Shown one piece after another: positions 21,001 to 36,000 of a DNA stretch of 64,000 nt. Below the pieces are notes generated by a model. The model saw only the letters and a list, made by a program, of their open reading frames with translations, was not told the origin of the DNA and searched no databases. A program made the position numbers and the translations under genes. The stretch lies in contig VKON01000103.1 in the NCBI GenBank assembly GCA_009741485.1, positions 1,313,787 through 1,377,786 of the forward strand, in the 5' to 3' direction. Origin of the DNA: Malurus cyaneus samueli. Lineage: Eukaryota; Chordata; Aves; Passeriformes; Maluridae. Within the stretch, counting starts at the first letter, position 1, and the number at the start of each line of letters is the position of its first letter.

Positions 21001-24000
21001 ACTGAGCTTCAACTAAAGCAACAGGAGGGTGGGAACAGTGGATTATCCTCCTGTTTACCTTCTCTCTACTGAGATGGTACAGCTTCTCTCTTCCCTGCCC
21101 ACATCCACACCTGTTTTTTTATCACCACGTGAAAGCTGCTGTAATATGGGTGTGTTATCCACACTTTTCTCAACCTTCCATGCTGAAGATACATGAAAGA
21201 GCACACAAATGAGTTGTTCTTGTGTCCTTCTGTCCTGGTTTTAAACTCCTCTGATCATGCTCTCTACTCCAAAGTGTTTCAGACATCTGCTCCACAGCAT
21301 AGCTATTTCATGTAAAAGTTTATTTTTAGGCAATCCAATAGCTTAACCAAAAGCTCTAGAAGGACGGGAAACAGATTTTCTTCGGACAAACTTGAAAAGG
21401 TTTAAGGAAAAAATGCTTGAGAATGAACCAGAAAGCATGGGGAGGAAAACTAGAACTTTACCTTTGCAGTATAAACTCCTCCATCACAAAATGTTCTCCA
21501 AACACAAGCACTAAATTTATAGCATCTCTTTCAAATCCATATTCACTTCTGTTACAAATGTGCCTTCTGGGTTTTAAGCTGTGCCTGCATGGTATGCACT
21601 CTGTGATTTACTTATAACAGCACTTTTAAAAGCCTAGAATTTGAAAGAGAATACCTTGAAAGCATGATCCAAGTGCAATTTGGAAAGCAGCCTTTTCCTA
21701 TTGTCATTCAGCATACCATCAATTTTTCTCATGTGAGGCAAAAGTAGCTCATCTAAAAAACACATTAAAAACCCACAGCAGTTGATTAAGAGAGACACAC
21801 AATAATGAGATTCATATTCAATCTAGACTTTGACCTAATACACAATGTGAAAAATAAAAACAATTGGAACATAATCCAATTTGAAATGTGAGAGAATTTT
21901 TTTTTATCAGCCCACTAAGTTGGTCTATATAGTATGCAGTTTAATTGCTGACTAAAACCATGCTCCTTCTCTGACTTTGCTGCAAGGAAACATTAGACTA
22001 GAGCAATACAAAACATAAATTTTAAAGACAATTTTACACCATTTCCTAGATAATCCTCTTCTGTGCAATACAACTGGCACTTTTATGAAGACAAGTATGT
22101 GGTTTTGACATTTGTTATTCCATTTTACAAGTAATGATCCTGCTGGCATTTATAAGAAAAAGAAAATTGAGGAAAGTGCTTACTGACAAAAGTTATCTGA
22201 TAAACCACTGTGACTTGCACGATATACTGCTGAACATAGGCATGTGGCCAGGAATGAAAATTTACAGCACAGTATGGAGCCTTTTATTTATAAAGTCAAT
22301 TACTTTGATTTTAGTGGGACTACTGACATAATGCATGGGTCTGAAATCTTAAGGTAAGTGTGCACTGATGCACAATCAGAACAAAACAAGAGAGGCAGGA
22401 AAGGAGAGGCTAGAAAGTATTTTCTTTAAATACATGCAAACAGAATACAGTACAAAACAACAGCTTGCAACTAAATAATACATGAAAGGATTTCTCTTTT
22501 GGAACCTTGATCTCTGTACATGAGCCTGTTACTAAATTTTGAGAAATAGGAGTTTTGACTTGTATCCTGGAGCCTACCAGGGCAAACAAATCCAAATATT
22601 TTGTCTTCAAAGAAGATACGTACATTAATAAAATCTTCTTTGATCAGAATTTTAAGATTTCACAGTTTGAAATGCAGAATTTTTACTAGTAGCAGGAACC
22701 ATAACTACATATAAGCCTATTTCTTCGTAAGAAAGCAATCACAATTCTGAATGAATGTTTGCTAAGGTTGGAGGTATAGTAACTGCAGGAACACAGAGCT
22801 CAGTTCTGGCATTCACAGCAAAATTCTAATGTAGCAAAGCAGATAATGCAATACTTCCAAATTACTTTGATTATTCAAAGAGATCGTGCAAATATATGTA
22901 TACACAGAAATACTACATGTAGATCCTTCAGATGAGGTCATGTAATTAAAAATCTGTTAGGTTTGTGGGGGTTTTCAAAAGAACATTTGCTTTACTGATT
23001 AATAACCTTAAAATCTAGTAAGAACATAAGAATGTTAAGCATACTGTACCATTGCTCTTTTCCAAGGCCTGCATTGTGTCTGGATCCAAGGCAATGCTGA
23101 CAAGCAACTCCATGTAGCTCTTGAAAGTCTCTTTCATAGCTCTTGTATTCAAAAAGCGAGTAACAAGTGGAGCTGGAGGTACAACCTCTGAAAAGTAAAC
23201 AGGATTGAATGATTTTTTTACCTTCCATATTCTACAGATGTTGGTGTTTTTCAAAACTGCAGGTTTCTCTCTTAAAACACAAGTGACCCCTACTGGTTCC
23301 CCAAGAGGGTAAAACTCAATGCAATCAACTGCAATAAACTACTTACATGTAAAAAATAGGGGAGGACACCAAACATGGCACAAATTGTTCATTTTTTAAA
23401 TTATCAGCATGTCTATATTTTAAGGAATTAAAAAAATTTTATATTATTGTAGATGAAAGTTTAGAGAAAAAAGGATAATGATTAACTTCAGTCAAATGAA
23501 GTGACCTAAGTTTCATGTCAATGCAAATACCTCCCAAACTTGCAAAATTTGAAATCACCCAACAGGAAAAAGGAATTTCAGAGTACCAATGTCACTTAGG
23601 GGCCTGCATACCACCAAAGCCAAACACACCCAATTTTTCAACTCACAAAAAAAAAATTAAAAAGATTTATCAGTGAAGCAATGTAGGCATATTTGTGCTT
23701 ACTCTGAGGAAGTTTTATTTTTTCATAGACAGCAATTTTAGCATGCACATGGAGTAGTCATCAGTATTAGTAAGCATTCTGGAGCTTTTTATAGGCTCCA
23801 TGTCTGACACCAGGGTTTTGAGGTGATTCAGCTGGCAAGGCTGTTTTTAAACTTTCTCAGGGATGACTGTAAATGACCAAGTTACTTGAGGTTTTAAATA
23901 TGGACAGTTGTACATATCAGTAGTTACTCAGACAAGTTTGCTTGAAAAATATTATAAAGGTTTTGTCCTCACAGAGGCAGTGTTCCAGTACACCAGTGAT

Positions 24001-27000
24001 AGTTTATCTGTATTTAAAAGTCACTAGGATGCTTTAGAAATGCAGCACTGAGTATGAGTAATACACAGCTTTGCTTCAAACATATAGAAAATAAACAAAA
24101 AGGATCCTGCAAAACTGTAAATCTGCTACTACAGGTAACTTCTATAAACACTGTTAATATTCAGAAATCCCTTCCTCTTCTGGAGAATTCCTGCAAACAT
24201 TGAATCTCAAATGTTCTATGAATGTCTTAACAGCAAATCTGCTCAGCAGGTTGCATTTGAACAGCTGGCATTCAGACAAGCACTAAAGCAGCCAAAAAGC
24301 CAACTGCTTTTTCTCTTTGGTTTTGAAAAAACAACAGCAGCATCTGAATTCTGCCCACATCTGCATGCAGGCAAACATTGCAGGAATGTTATTTCAGACA
24401 TGACATGAAGTCATTGCAATGGAAAATGAATGAAGAATCTCATTCTTGAGATGTATTCAAAAATCAAATTGCCTTCTCTTCCTACAATTGTACCCATCAC
24501 AGAGAGGAAGTGGTAAAACATGCATTTATGTAGATAAACTACATTTGAAAGAACTTCAGTCGTACACTTTGCTTACACACCAACAGCAAGTAAAAAGTTT
24601 TACGAAACTTATTTGCATGGCATTGTTAGATTTTATATTTTCATTCTGGTACAGAAAAATGTGCAAGATCAAACAATGTGATTTTGTAATACTCTTTTCA
24701 GTTAAGTTCAAATGGGCCTAAATCCCAGCAAAAGTATCTCACTCACCATCATCTTCACTCTGGGCCTCAGGTGAAGAATCAGACTGGGATGATGAAAATT
24801 CTTCTTTCCACTTTTTCCTTTTCTTTGGTGGTGGTTCAGCCTTTACCTTTGGCTGTTTAGCTTTGGGTTTCACAGAAGAGACTTTTGCTGCTGTTGGTTT
24901 TGGTGTTGGTAGATCAGGTGGTTTGATGTTGCTATTACTAGGTTTGCAATGAATAGTCCTGCAATATTATGAAGACAATTTTAATGAAAATAATTAGCAC
25001 ACAAGTTTTGGCAGTAATAAAATAGTTATAATGTTATTTTACTAGAATTTATTCCCCCACTGATTACATACACTTATTTCACCTGTAACTGAATTAAAAG
25101 TCATACACACTATATACATACAATTATATTTTTGATATAGTACTTAACCAGACAACTCCTCTTTTTTCTCTTCCCACCACTCAAAACAGGAAAATATACT
25201 GGAATGTTAATATCAAAAATCAAAACAAAAGTTCTGTACTTTAGGACTAATAGCACACTACAGTTTTCAGAGCGTGGCAGGAAATACAATCCTGGGAAGT
25301 GCTAGGCATGAGTTATGTCAAAATGGGAATGTACAGCAGAAATATTGTCCACATCTTCTGGAACACTGAGAATAATTCTAGATATCTGCCAGAGATAAAG
25401 ATTTCAGGCCAAAATGGATGGAGACAACAGACAGCAGAAGGATGAGAGGAATGGAAAGTCTGTCCCAAATGAGGAACCTGAGAGACTTTGCTTAATGCAG
25501 CTCAGTGAAACACGGACAGAGGTGGGATCTGACTGATCTCTCAGGAAATACAACATGCAGTACAAACAGGAAGGAATGCCAAATGTTGAGAGAACACCAT
25601 TAGCATAGCAAGCTAACCACAAGCAGGTTTTGTTAAAAGAGGGGATTGTTTCAGAGCACTGGAAGAACAGGTTCTGGAACAGTCTTCCATAGCCCAAGAA
25701 AAGAAGGAGCATCAAAATCCTAGCTAGTTTTAAGTAGATCAGGATTATTTCATAAAATTGATTATTTGATGGCACTGCTTTCTTTGAGATCAAACTAGAC
25801 TTAAAACTCCAGTCTTTTCCTGAAAGAAGAGCACTGTAATTAACATCTGTTTTTAAATTAACTTCCCAGGATTGAGAAGGAAGTATGGTACTTCGAGTAT
25901 GCTGGGACATAGTAGTCATTAAAGCAATCCAGAAAAACATACCTAACTAGCCTAAAGTGAACCTAAAGTTCACAGGATATGCAAAAACAACACACAAAAA
26001 TTTAAAATCATTACACTAGAAGGCTTGTATGGCAAAGGATGACATAAATAGCATGCAGAACCCTAACACCTCCAAAATAAATGATTAATAAACAGATAAG
26101 AGTAGGGAAGACAAGGCAGTAATTTATATTTAATTTCTTAAAGCAAACTAGACAGTTCTCAGTTTCCATATTACAGGACAATTAACATACTTCAAACTTA
26201 TAACTCCTGTTTATTTCAATAGGTGTGTTTTTAATTGGAAAACAATAGGGCAAAATGAAAAACCAATTGAAATAAAATACCTTGCTGACTGGACAGGCTT
26301 GATTCGTGGTTTTTTTGAGCATACTCTGACATATTCCTTTTTGTTTGCATTTTCAACAAACTTCACATATACTCGTTTGTATTTTGTCTTTGCATCCCCA
26401 AAGTACCCAAGATACTGAAAGAAAAAAACAAATGACAAGTGTTTCTGCTAAGCAGAATTTGTCAGTTTAACAGGTAAAAAATTCAATACTAAAGGAAAAA
26501 GTATATGAAAAAAATGTGTTTACATACAAAGATAAGCCATTCTACAGCACTTACAATTGAAAAAAAAAACTCCATCAGAATTTCTGATCATAATTAAAAC
26601 TGAAGAAAATAAGAGTTACTTTGGGTTTCTTTCTTGCCCTTTATTTTATTCTCCACATGAGTTATCCCAAAAGCTTTATCTAGCTGGCAAAAGGCTGCCT
26701 GGTAAAACTCTATCCTCTCTGTATCACTCCTATTGCAGAAAGCAGTTGGTTCACAAGTCTGTTTGTATTGATTTTATTCTGGTTAGGAAAACTTGGGTTT
26801 TTTTACAAAGCCAAATGATACCAAAGAAGCCACGCTGCAAAGCAAAAAATCAGTTCATGGATCCATTTAGGGAGAGTTTGAGTTGGAGGGCTTTTTCCCC
26901 TCTAGGCTGATTGCTAAGAATGTATGCCAAAATCACATTCTATTTGATTCCTAGACTCTCATTAAGGAAACCAGCTCCCAGGAGGCTTCACAAGGAATTT

Positions 27001-30000
27001 TTCAAACTCACACTGTTAGTAGCAGCAAACTCTCTGTGTCCATCTCGCACTTCAGGAACAAATTTTTGCAATAAAGCCTTCTGTACTTTCCAGATAGCTG
27101 GAGGCTCTTTTCCTGTTTGCAAAGCAACCTGGAAGAACATAAAATTATTTGCTAAAAACAGTGCTGATTTTTCTTCTGGAAACATGCTTGTGCATCACAT
27201 TTTTTGAGGAAGTTACCCAGGGATAAAACTGAAATAAGTAATTTGGAATTCCAAATTGGTAGTTATTAAATCCTGTTTGCATCAAGACAAGTTTGTAATT
27301 AGCAGCTTTAACAAGAATTCTCTATAGATCCTATAAACTACAAACTCAAATAAACTCTTTTTGGAAAATGTAGTCAAATATTGATTCCTTTTTCATGGCT
27401 GTTCAACTAACTAAAACTTAGAACTCAAAATAACTCCTAACATACCTTAATCCATTTTACATTTGAAAGTCTACTCCCATCCTAAAAAAAGAGTAGTCAA
27501 CTGCCTGTGAAAAAATTATGCTTTTTAATATTCAAATAGGTAATTCCAAGTTCTAACAGAGGTTACCAGCACACAGATTTACTTTATTATGTATGTAGCA
27601 TAAAATGGGTCACGCTCATTCAAAATATGTTTATAATCTGCACTGGAAAGACACCTTTAAGGCATTTTGGCAGCATTCAGGGAATATTAGAATAGAAAGA
27701 GAAAACTAATCTGCAGCCTTTCCTCTTCTGATAGTTTCTTGAGGCTAAATTCATATGCAAGGGCTTTTGTGATGTGTTTCCCCCCCAGCAAATATTCAGA
27801 TTACCTTTAGTGTCTCTATATCTTCAATCTTCACTACAAATTCATCACGTTCTCTGTACATTCCCTCTCCTTCACTGTCCATATTCTCCTCATCAGTACA
27901 TCCTTCTATTGCAACAGTCTCCTGTATTTTTGCCAGTTGTTCTGAAGTCACAGCATCCTGTTGAGCTGCTTTCAGGGGGTCAGCTGGATTTGTTTTCTCC
28001 TGCACGTTGCCTACAGGAGCAGTTGTCTGTGGAGATTCCTGCTTTATTACAGCAGTGGCAGCAGCAGTAACAACTGTCACTTTTTCAGTTTCTGAAGAAA
28101 AAAATCCAAATTTTAGTTAAATTAATTATCAAGGATATGCAGTGTAAAATGGGAACTAGATTTTTCTTCTTTTCTTTTATGATTTACATCAAAAGCAACT
28201 ATTCTAGGAAAAACACCTGTTCTAAGAGTTAAAACAGAAGCAATATCTTAACCACACTAAATCTCAAAACCAAAATACTGTAGCTAATATACCTCTGTTT
28301 GTATTAAACTGCTGCATCTGTTAGCATCTGGAATTAGCAAAGCTGAATGCTTTAGAAAACAATTTGATAGTCATAGACATGATCACCAGGTAAATCTGTT
28401 GTACTTTGTGACAATAAGCAAATACACCAGTAAAGGTCACAACACTGAATCTTAAGTCTTTTGAAATTGGATTGCGGAAAGAGAAATAAACATCAAAAAT
28501 GAAAATATTTTCTGACTTTTGGACATTTATATCTTGTGATAATATGACTGGAAGTTCCAGATTAAAACTTTGGCAATAGCCTAATGATTTTTAATATTAA
28601 CAGAGGTGAGCAATGAGAGCTGATGATACAAAACAAAGAAGGGGAAAGAACATTCTTTTTCTCCTCTAGTCCAAAGAGCCAAAGAAAAGTCCCACCTTTC
28701 AAAATTATTCTTTCCCACCTGAAAAAAATTTAGAATCCTTTTTAGATATTACTTTACAGTCTTCTACACATATTAGTTGTAACACTGACTTGTTGATCTA
28801 AAGGAAATCAAGTTATATTAACTGCAACACAATTGATAATATCACTTAGGAAACTTTAGATAACTGTTTTACAGTTTTACAATCACTGCTAATTGTTGAC
28901 TTTTTCACTTGAAAATTTATAGAAAGATAATGCAACATACTTTAACAAAAGTAACTCCAAACAAATTATTTAAATGCCAAATTCATGTGTCAATACAAAA
29001 GCTATATACCAAGTAAGTGAAGATTCATTAAACCCATTCAGTCATGGTTAATTTGAAATGTATTCTGCCAGATATATCATCTCACACTATTGCAAATACA
29101 TTTTGTTTCTTCAGTGAGATTTCTGACAGCTTTAATTAGACACACCACTATTGGTTCCCTGGATATATTTACTGAACAGCAGATAAAGGCACATGTGCTA
29201 CTTGATATTACCAACAAAAGACCATGTTTTAATAATTGTCTGTCTATTCTTATTTGCAAAAAAAGACAGAAGAGGGAATTACTGGAATAGCTGCAGAACA
29301 CCAGCAAGAAAGAAAGATGGTATTACTAAGCATCTTGCACAATGTACAAGATGTGTGTCACAAAACAGGAAGGTAAATTCAAAAAATTGGTGGCATAAAT
29401 ATTTCTTCCTTATGGATACTAAAAAAGATGCAATAACATTAAAAAAGAAATCACTAAAAGACTAATGGAAATGCCCACCCAACAAAAAACTCTTTTGAAA
29501 TACTTCTTTAGACATTAACAAACTCCAGCAAGAAGCTCACACCATGGCACTGTTCACATTTCACCTTTCTGGGGAGAAAACAATCACTGTTTTCTTGTTT
29601 GAAATATATATTCAACTGAAAGACACAGAAGGAACTTCATCCTCTGTAACAGCCTTTTTGAAATGCATGCACTTAACATAATTACATAGAAATAGCCACA
29701 GAAAAAAAACAGAGAACTAATTAAGATGAAGTATTGGTTAGCATATCATGTATTCTGCAATATTTTTTCATTATCTTAGGTGTGATAATTACAATTTAAG
29801 TTCAATTTTGCTATTATTTCTCAGTAAATCATGTCACACCTAGAGAAAAAAAATCTCCCTCTGTCCTTTAATCCAAAAAGGGAAACCATTACTTCATTTT
29901 CTCTTATTAAGAATCAGCTTACGGGTCATGGGCTCTGAGAAGAGTTAAAGAAATGTTTCATTTTCTCCCTGTGATTATTTTGGAAGACCCCCACCTTGGA

Positions 30001-33000
30001 CCAACCCAGCCAAACCAGTGCACTTTACAAGTGCAAAAGTTGTTTCACACACATATTCAATGCAACTTCATTGCCTGATGATGACAATTAACAATATATT
30101 CTCTTGCTAGAATGTTTTTAAGATAGGTTTAGAATCTCTGATGTGATGTTTTCTTGAGGTTCCCTGATGAAAACTGTATTTAGGATTCTGAGCCAGAATT
30201 GAAGATAGCACGCATTATATTAACTCCAGGCTAATATAATTTTTTGGCATTAGTCCTACTTAAGTAGCATGAAAAAGTTTATTTACATATTTTCTAATTA
30301 TGGAAGACACTAGTGTAGTCCACAGTCAACACACTTTTTGAACAAAACTCTTAATTGTGGTCAAAACCAAACCAAATCAAAACCTTTATCTGAAGACAGG
30401 TAAAATTACTCTTTTTTTCCCCATCAGCTACAAGAATCTCCTTCAACATATGCACTTGTAGTAACCATTTTACCTGTTTTGTTCTTTCTATCAGATGTAT
30501 CATCCAGGGCTGACAACGCAGTAGAGATGCTCTTTTGAAGATCATGGTTACCACCCACAGAATCATCTTCATCAGAAGAAAATGAAGGCAATGTTTCTAA
30601 GTTTTTCTTAAGTTCTTCATCGACTTTTTTGGTTGGACTTTCTCCACTGACCTCAGCAGCTGCAGGAGTTGCTGCTGCTGGCTGAGGCTTTGCAGAGGGC
30701 TGTAGGCAAGGGGCACGAACTATTTGTGTGACTGGTCTCCTAGTCCTGTTTGGCATTCGTACAGCTGGAGTGGAAAACTGTTGCCTAGGCCCAGACTTTA
30801 GAAAGTCTAAAAAAGATGCAATAAATCCTGTTTTGACTTCAGGCTGTTTTTCTTCAACTTCTTTAATTTTTTGTCTCATTCTTTCCTGATGTTGGTAAGT
30901 ATCGTAACAACTTTCAGAAACTGGAGACGAGTATGTGAAACATGAATCATTTCCTCTTGAATTTTGACGTTTACACTGCCCGCTTCTTTTTACCTGTTTC
31001 TGAATTGCACCATCATCTTCTGCAGCATTTTTGTTTTGGCTTTTTCCTTTGCTTTTCTTCTTCTGAAGGTTGCCTTGAGTTAAATCTTGGCATTCTTCTT
31101 CAGTTCTATTAATGACTCCATCTGCACTTTGGGGCACAGACAGTGGCTGCAATGGAACCTTTGGCTGGTTACCTGCTATTGTACCATCATCACCACCCAT
31201 ATTAAAATCATTCTCTGAAGCAGCACTTTCCTCACTTAGGCTCCTACCACTTGAAACAAACTCTGTGTCTCTCGCATTCAGGGTACCATCAGCAGAAGCA
31301 TCATTATCTTCTTCAGATTCGTGACTGATGCTAGATTGCTTCTTAACTCGAGCAACCTCTTGCTCTTCTTGGCCAGGACCAAGGGTGGGAGAGGTCATTC
31401 TTGTTGGTACATTTTGATCAGGAGTTTCAATGTGTGGTTGATCCAGGTTCACAGTTTTTGTCTGTATTGTTGACACTGGGGTAAGATTTAGGGTAATTTG
31501 GCCTCCATTCAGAGAAATATTATTTCTGTTTGCTGGCTTTCCAACTACAGTAGGTGAGACACTGAAAACAGAAGACACAGGTCTGGAATCCAGTGATCGG
31601 AACTGGGTTTTAGACTCCTCACTATTTTCAACAGTTTGGATTTCCTCTTCATTAGAAGTTGATTTGGCAAAGTCAGATGGTGTCACTCCACAGGCTGCTG
31701 CTGTTGCTGCTAGGATGTCATCCACATTGGATAATATATTCCGCTCATCGCTGAGAAGTATAGATTCTGGGAAGCATATTGAACTAAGAGAAACAAACTG
31801 ATTTTTTGAATCATGTTGATTTGTCTGAGTAAAATGATCTTTTGCTGTCAAATGCTGTTGTAGTGGTTTTGAAGACTCAGAAATGTCCATTTTCATGACT
31901 TCTGCATTCTGACTATGAAGCTGTTGCTGCGAATGAGCCCCGTTACTTTGAACAATGTGACCATCCATCTGAAGGAAGGGGTGTGTCACCTGCTGAGGGC
32001 TCTGGATTCTTTGCACTTGTGGTGATGCCTTTGCTTGTCCTAAGCCCGACTGCAGGATTGACTGGTGAAGAATCTGCAAGTCACAGGTTGACTCCAGCAG
32101 TACCTGTGCACTGGGCAAACACAGCTGATGACCATGCCTTAAAGCATGAGGCTGAACCTGTGCTGGCGTGCTAATGACTTGGCCCTGCTGCTCTTGAGCT
32201 TTATTTTCATGTACCTTATGCATAAGGGAATGCTGTTGGTTTAGCTCCTTAGCACTCACAGTTACCTGTGTAGTTCGCATTAAATTAGCTGTCTTTTTGA
32301 TATCATGGCTTAGGCTGGTGATATGGCCGATGTTTTGGGAAAGCTGTTCCACAGAACTGACCATTCTTTCGTCTTTTTTTGTACCTTGAAGAGTAAGTCC
32401 AACAACTTGATCTTCAAGACGAGAGTTGCTTCTGATTACACTTTGAGAGTATCTGTCATTTGCTTTTGAAACCCTATAGGATGCATCCTGAGCGTTGATC
32501 TCCTCCTCAGTTAGGCTTTGAGTGGAAGATTCAAGAGTAGCTTGCTTTTGCAATGCCTGCATATCCTGCATTGATAATTCCTCCTCCTGTTTTGACAAGG
32601 CATACAAGTTAGAGTCCGACTTCCTTTTAACATAGGACTTTGTTTCTGAAGGAGGTCTGTTGTTCTGCAGTGTCTGGGAGTGAGCTGGGGATGCAAAAGG
32701 AGAGGGGACAGATGGCAAAAACTTTTGAGATTGCGGAGAGGAGGATTCTTGTGACTGAGAGTTCTGAGAAGAATGTAAAGAAATATAGCTTTGACTAGGA
32801 CTCGAGGCTGGAAGATTTTGTACCCGAGGAGAGGCATTAAAGGAAAGAGAAGGCGATTTTAATGTTAAAGACTGCCCTGAAGAATAACTTTCTGAAGGAC
32901 TAACAGCTGCTAAAACCTGTGATTGAGATGAAAAATTAACTTGGGACTGGGTAACTGGAGATAAACCCTGAGAGTGACTAGAAGAGTAGCTCTGAGCTTG

Positions 33001-36000
33001 GCTGACTGAAGAAAGTTCCCTCATTTGCCCAGAGTAGTTCTCGTTTGGAACGGAGGTCAATACCTGTTCCTCTGAGGAGTAACTTAGAGTCTGACTGTCA
33101 GAAGTAATAGCTTGTGATTGCCCAGAAAAAGTCAACGTTTTATACAGTGAGGGCAGCTTCTCAACCTTGCTGGATGAGAAATCCTGTGAGTGGCTGACAG
33201 GTGGCACATTCTGAGCCTGGCATGGAACATAGTTTTGGGACTGACTGACCGACAAGAGGCTGGGGAGCTGTGCTGTAGAATAGATCTGTGCTTGGCCTGT
33301 AATGACAGAACTCTGGTTTTGTGCAGTTTTGGCATAGCTTTGTGTCTGCACAGTGGGAGCTACACTTTGAGGTTTGGGGGTCTTTGTTGACCTTGGAGGC
33401 TGCTTCATGGAACAGTTTTTCACTTTCGCTGTGGAAGCAGATGGAAAACCAGGTGATGGAATTGCAGATGTGTATGATTGAGCAAGTTCTACTGTGACTT
33501 GAGAAGTCTTCTGCTGTGGTCCTCCATTGCTCACCTGAGTAACATCTCCAGCTGGACTGCAGGATAATGCTGAGTGCCTAGATGTGTCCTGAAAGTTAAC
33601 TCCACTTGTACTTGTTAAATAGCTGTGTAAAGAATGCTGTGAAACAGTCAGCTGAGGCTGGACAGACTGAGTACTGGAAGGCCGCTGGTGGTGTTTAATA
33701 ACACTACATTCTCGCTGAAGTGCTCTATCCATGGAAGCAGTGGAACCAGTGAAGACTGATGTGCTATAGGCCTGAGACACCTGCTGAGCTCCTCCAAGGC
33801 TCGAAGGCAACAAACTAAACTGAGGCTGCAAAAGATGGGGGGCAGATTCTTGAGCAGAACGATATGTTGATGACTGAGGGGGTACGCTGGTACTCAAAAC
33901 AGAGCTGCCCAGGCGCTCGAAGGTCAAAGCAGTTGGAACAGTGCCTTGGGATGTTTTGATCTGTAATAAAGGATCGTGGGGAGTTAAGAGACCATTGGAT
34001 GTAGCACTGAAAGTAGTATCTTGAAGAGTAAGAGAAGGGGTAGTAGCAAAGTTTCTGCTGCTGAAGGTGTTGGGATGCTGATAGGCTGATAAAGCAGACG
34101 TTGGTGGAAATGTTCCAGAGGTTGGCAAAGCTCCAGTAACAAAGAGTTCTGTGGCTGTCGAGGAATGCATACCTGGAAAAAACAAAAACAAAACAAGAAG
34201 GGAGCTTTACAAGTAACAACACTCAGCATTTCTATATGCCATTTAACTGCAAGCTCTTACAGCATTTACAAATATAATGCTCTTTAGAATCACCACCCCT
34301 AAAAAAACCCCCAAACATACAAAGGGAGACATTTATTGTGGGTAATTTTCAAAATGGAAGTGCAGGGGTTTTTGATAATGCCAAATTCTATAGTGCAGTG
34401 AATTGCCGAGAGAAAACTCATATGCTTGAGATGCAAATTGTTGATTAAAAAAACTGTACAAGATTAATTCTGCTTGGAAATTGAAGACTCCTTATTAGTT
34501 TTTATTTCAGTTTAAAAAGGTCATAGTAAACTGATCAAAAGGCCCGACCACCTTTAATAAATGGTAAAAAGACAAAAATTACACCCTAGCAGTAGTAATA
34601 TATCCATAGTTAAAGAAGCAATACCATCTCCTGGATTTACCTTCACCAATACTTATTATAGCTCACTTCAGGGGGAAGATTTCAGGGCATACAGTGAAAT
34701 AGCTAACGGTCTATACACTTTGCAATTTGTTTTCTTAAAGGAGGGGTTTGACTTTCAATACAAGTAATAAATATGATTTGTGTGCTCTCTGAAGTGAGAG
34801 TACCAAATATCCACAGACAGCAATTATCTGCACAGTGCAATACCAACTATCCAATTGAAATGTATATTACTTATTTGCATCCAGCCATTGGTATGACATC
34901 CTGGCTTAACCAAGATTTCTCAACAGAATACACTGCTCCAGCTGAGACAGGAGTGCAAAATTCCCTGGCAAACTGAGGCTTAGAGCAGTGATCCATAGCA
35001 TGCAGTGCTTTTCACCCTGTATCTTGCAGGCACTGGTGAAGTTTGTGTATGATTTCCAAAGTCTACAAAGAAAAATGAAGAATGCAACTTGATTCCCAGA
35101 GAGGCTTAACATTCTTGTTAAGGAATCAGTTTCCACTGGGAAATTTACAGGGTATGCAAATCAGAAAAATTTAAAATCAGTGGAATGATTTGACCTTTTT
35201 CAGTTCTTCTTGCATACTTCTAATAGTTTTTAGCTTTGGATCATTTATGCATAAATAAAACATCTCAGTAAATAAAGCTTGCTTTGGAACAAATACCTCA
35301 GTTAAAAAATATTTCATTTTACAATACAGTAAGTCTTCTTAAGCTGATTGCAACTTAATCATACAATTGCTTTTGAAGTTTCAGGTGAAGCTGAGAAATA
35401 AATTCTTTGTTTCTCCCTTTCAGTTCAAGACAAACTGATATGAAGAGATGTGATAGTGAAGGAATGCCAAGGTATTTTTTATTAGTCAACAATAAGGTCT
35501 TTCTGAGTGAGGAAGCATAAATAGTGTTTAAATGCACCTTGTGCCTCCTGCCCAAACCAGAGCAGCAATCATACAGCTGCACTGAGACCCAGATCACCCT
35601 GCTGATACAGAGGAAAACCATCCCACCAAAGGAAAAAAAAACCACTCAAACATTTTCTGTCAGATCAGTGAATAGATCTGATTCACTGCACAGCTGCACA
35701 ATCACTCCGTAAGATTAACCAGAACTTGAAGCTACCCACAGATGCAGTAGCAACACTTATCTTGATGTGACTGTCTACAGCAAGCTCAAAATCTTACAGT
35801 TTCCTGCTCTGCACAGAAGGCTTGACAGATGGGGGAGGTTTATGGAAGGCAGTCAGTCTGCCAGAAGAGATGGCACTTTTTTTAGTTGTAAATTAGATCC
35901 CTTATTTCTTTGTGACATACACCTCAAACCTTCTTTTTGACAACACCTTGCTCATTACTTCTGTGTACAAAGGGGCCAAAGCTACCAGACTTTTAGTACT

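Noticed and set aside
25404..25940. 178-codon minus-strand open frame
   Set aside because: It lies largely across an old CR1 fragment, antisense to it, and shows no relation to a known protein.
30424..30473. C-terminal extension of the large QSER1 open frame ([15 protein letters not shown])
   Set aside because: It follows a good donor (AACAG|GTAAAA) in the right phase for exon 5, so it is intronic. An intron-retaining transcript is possible but unsupported.
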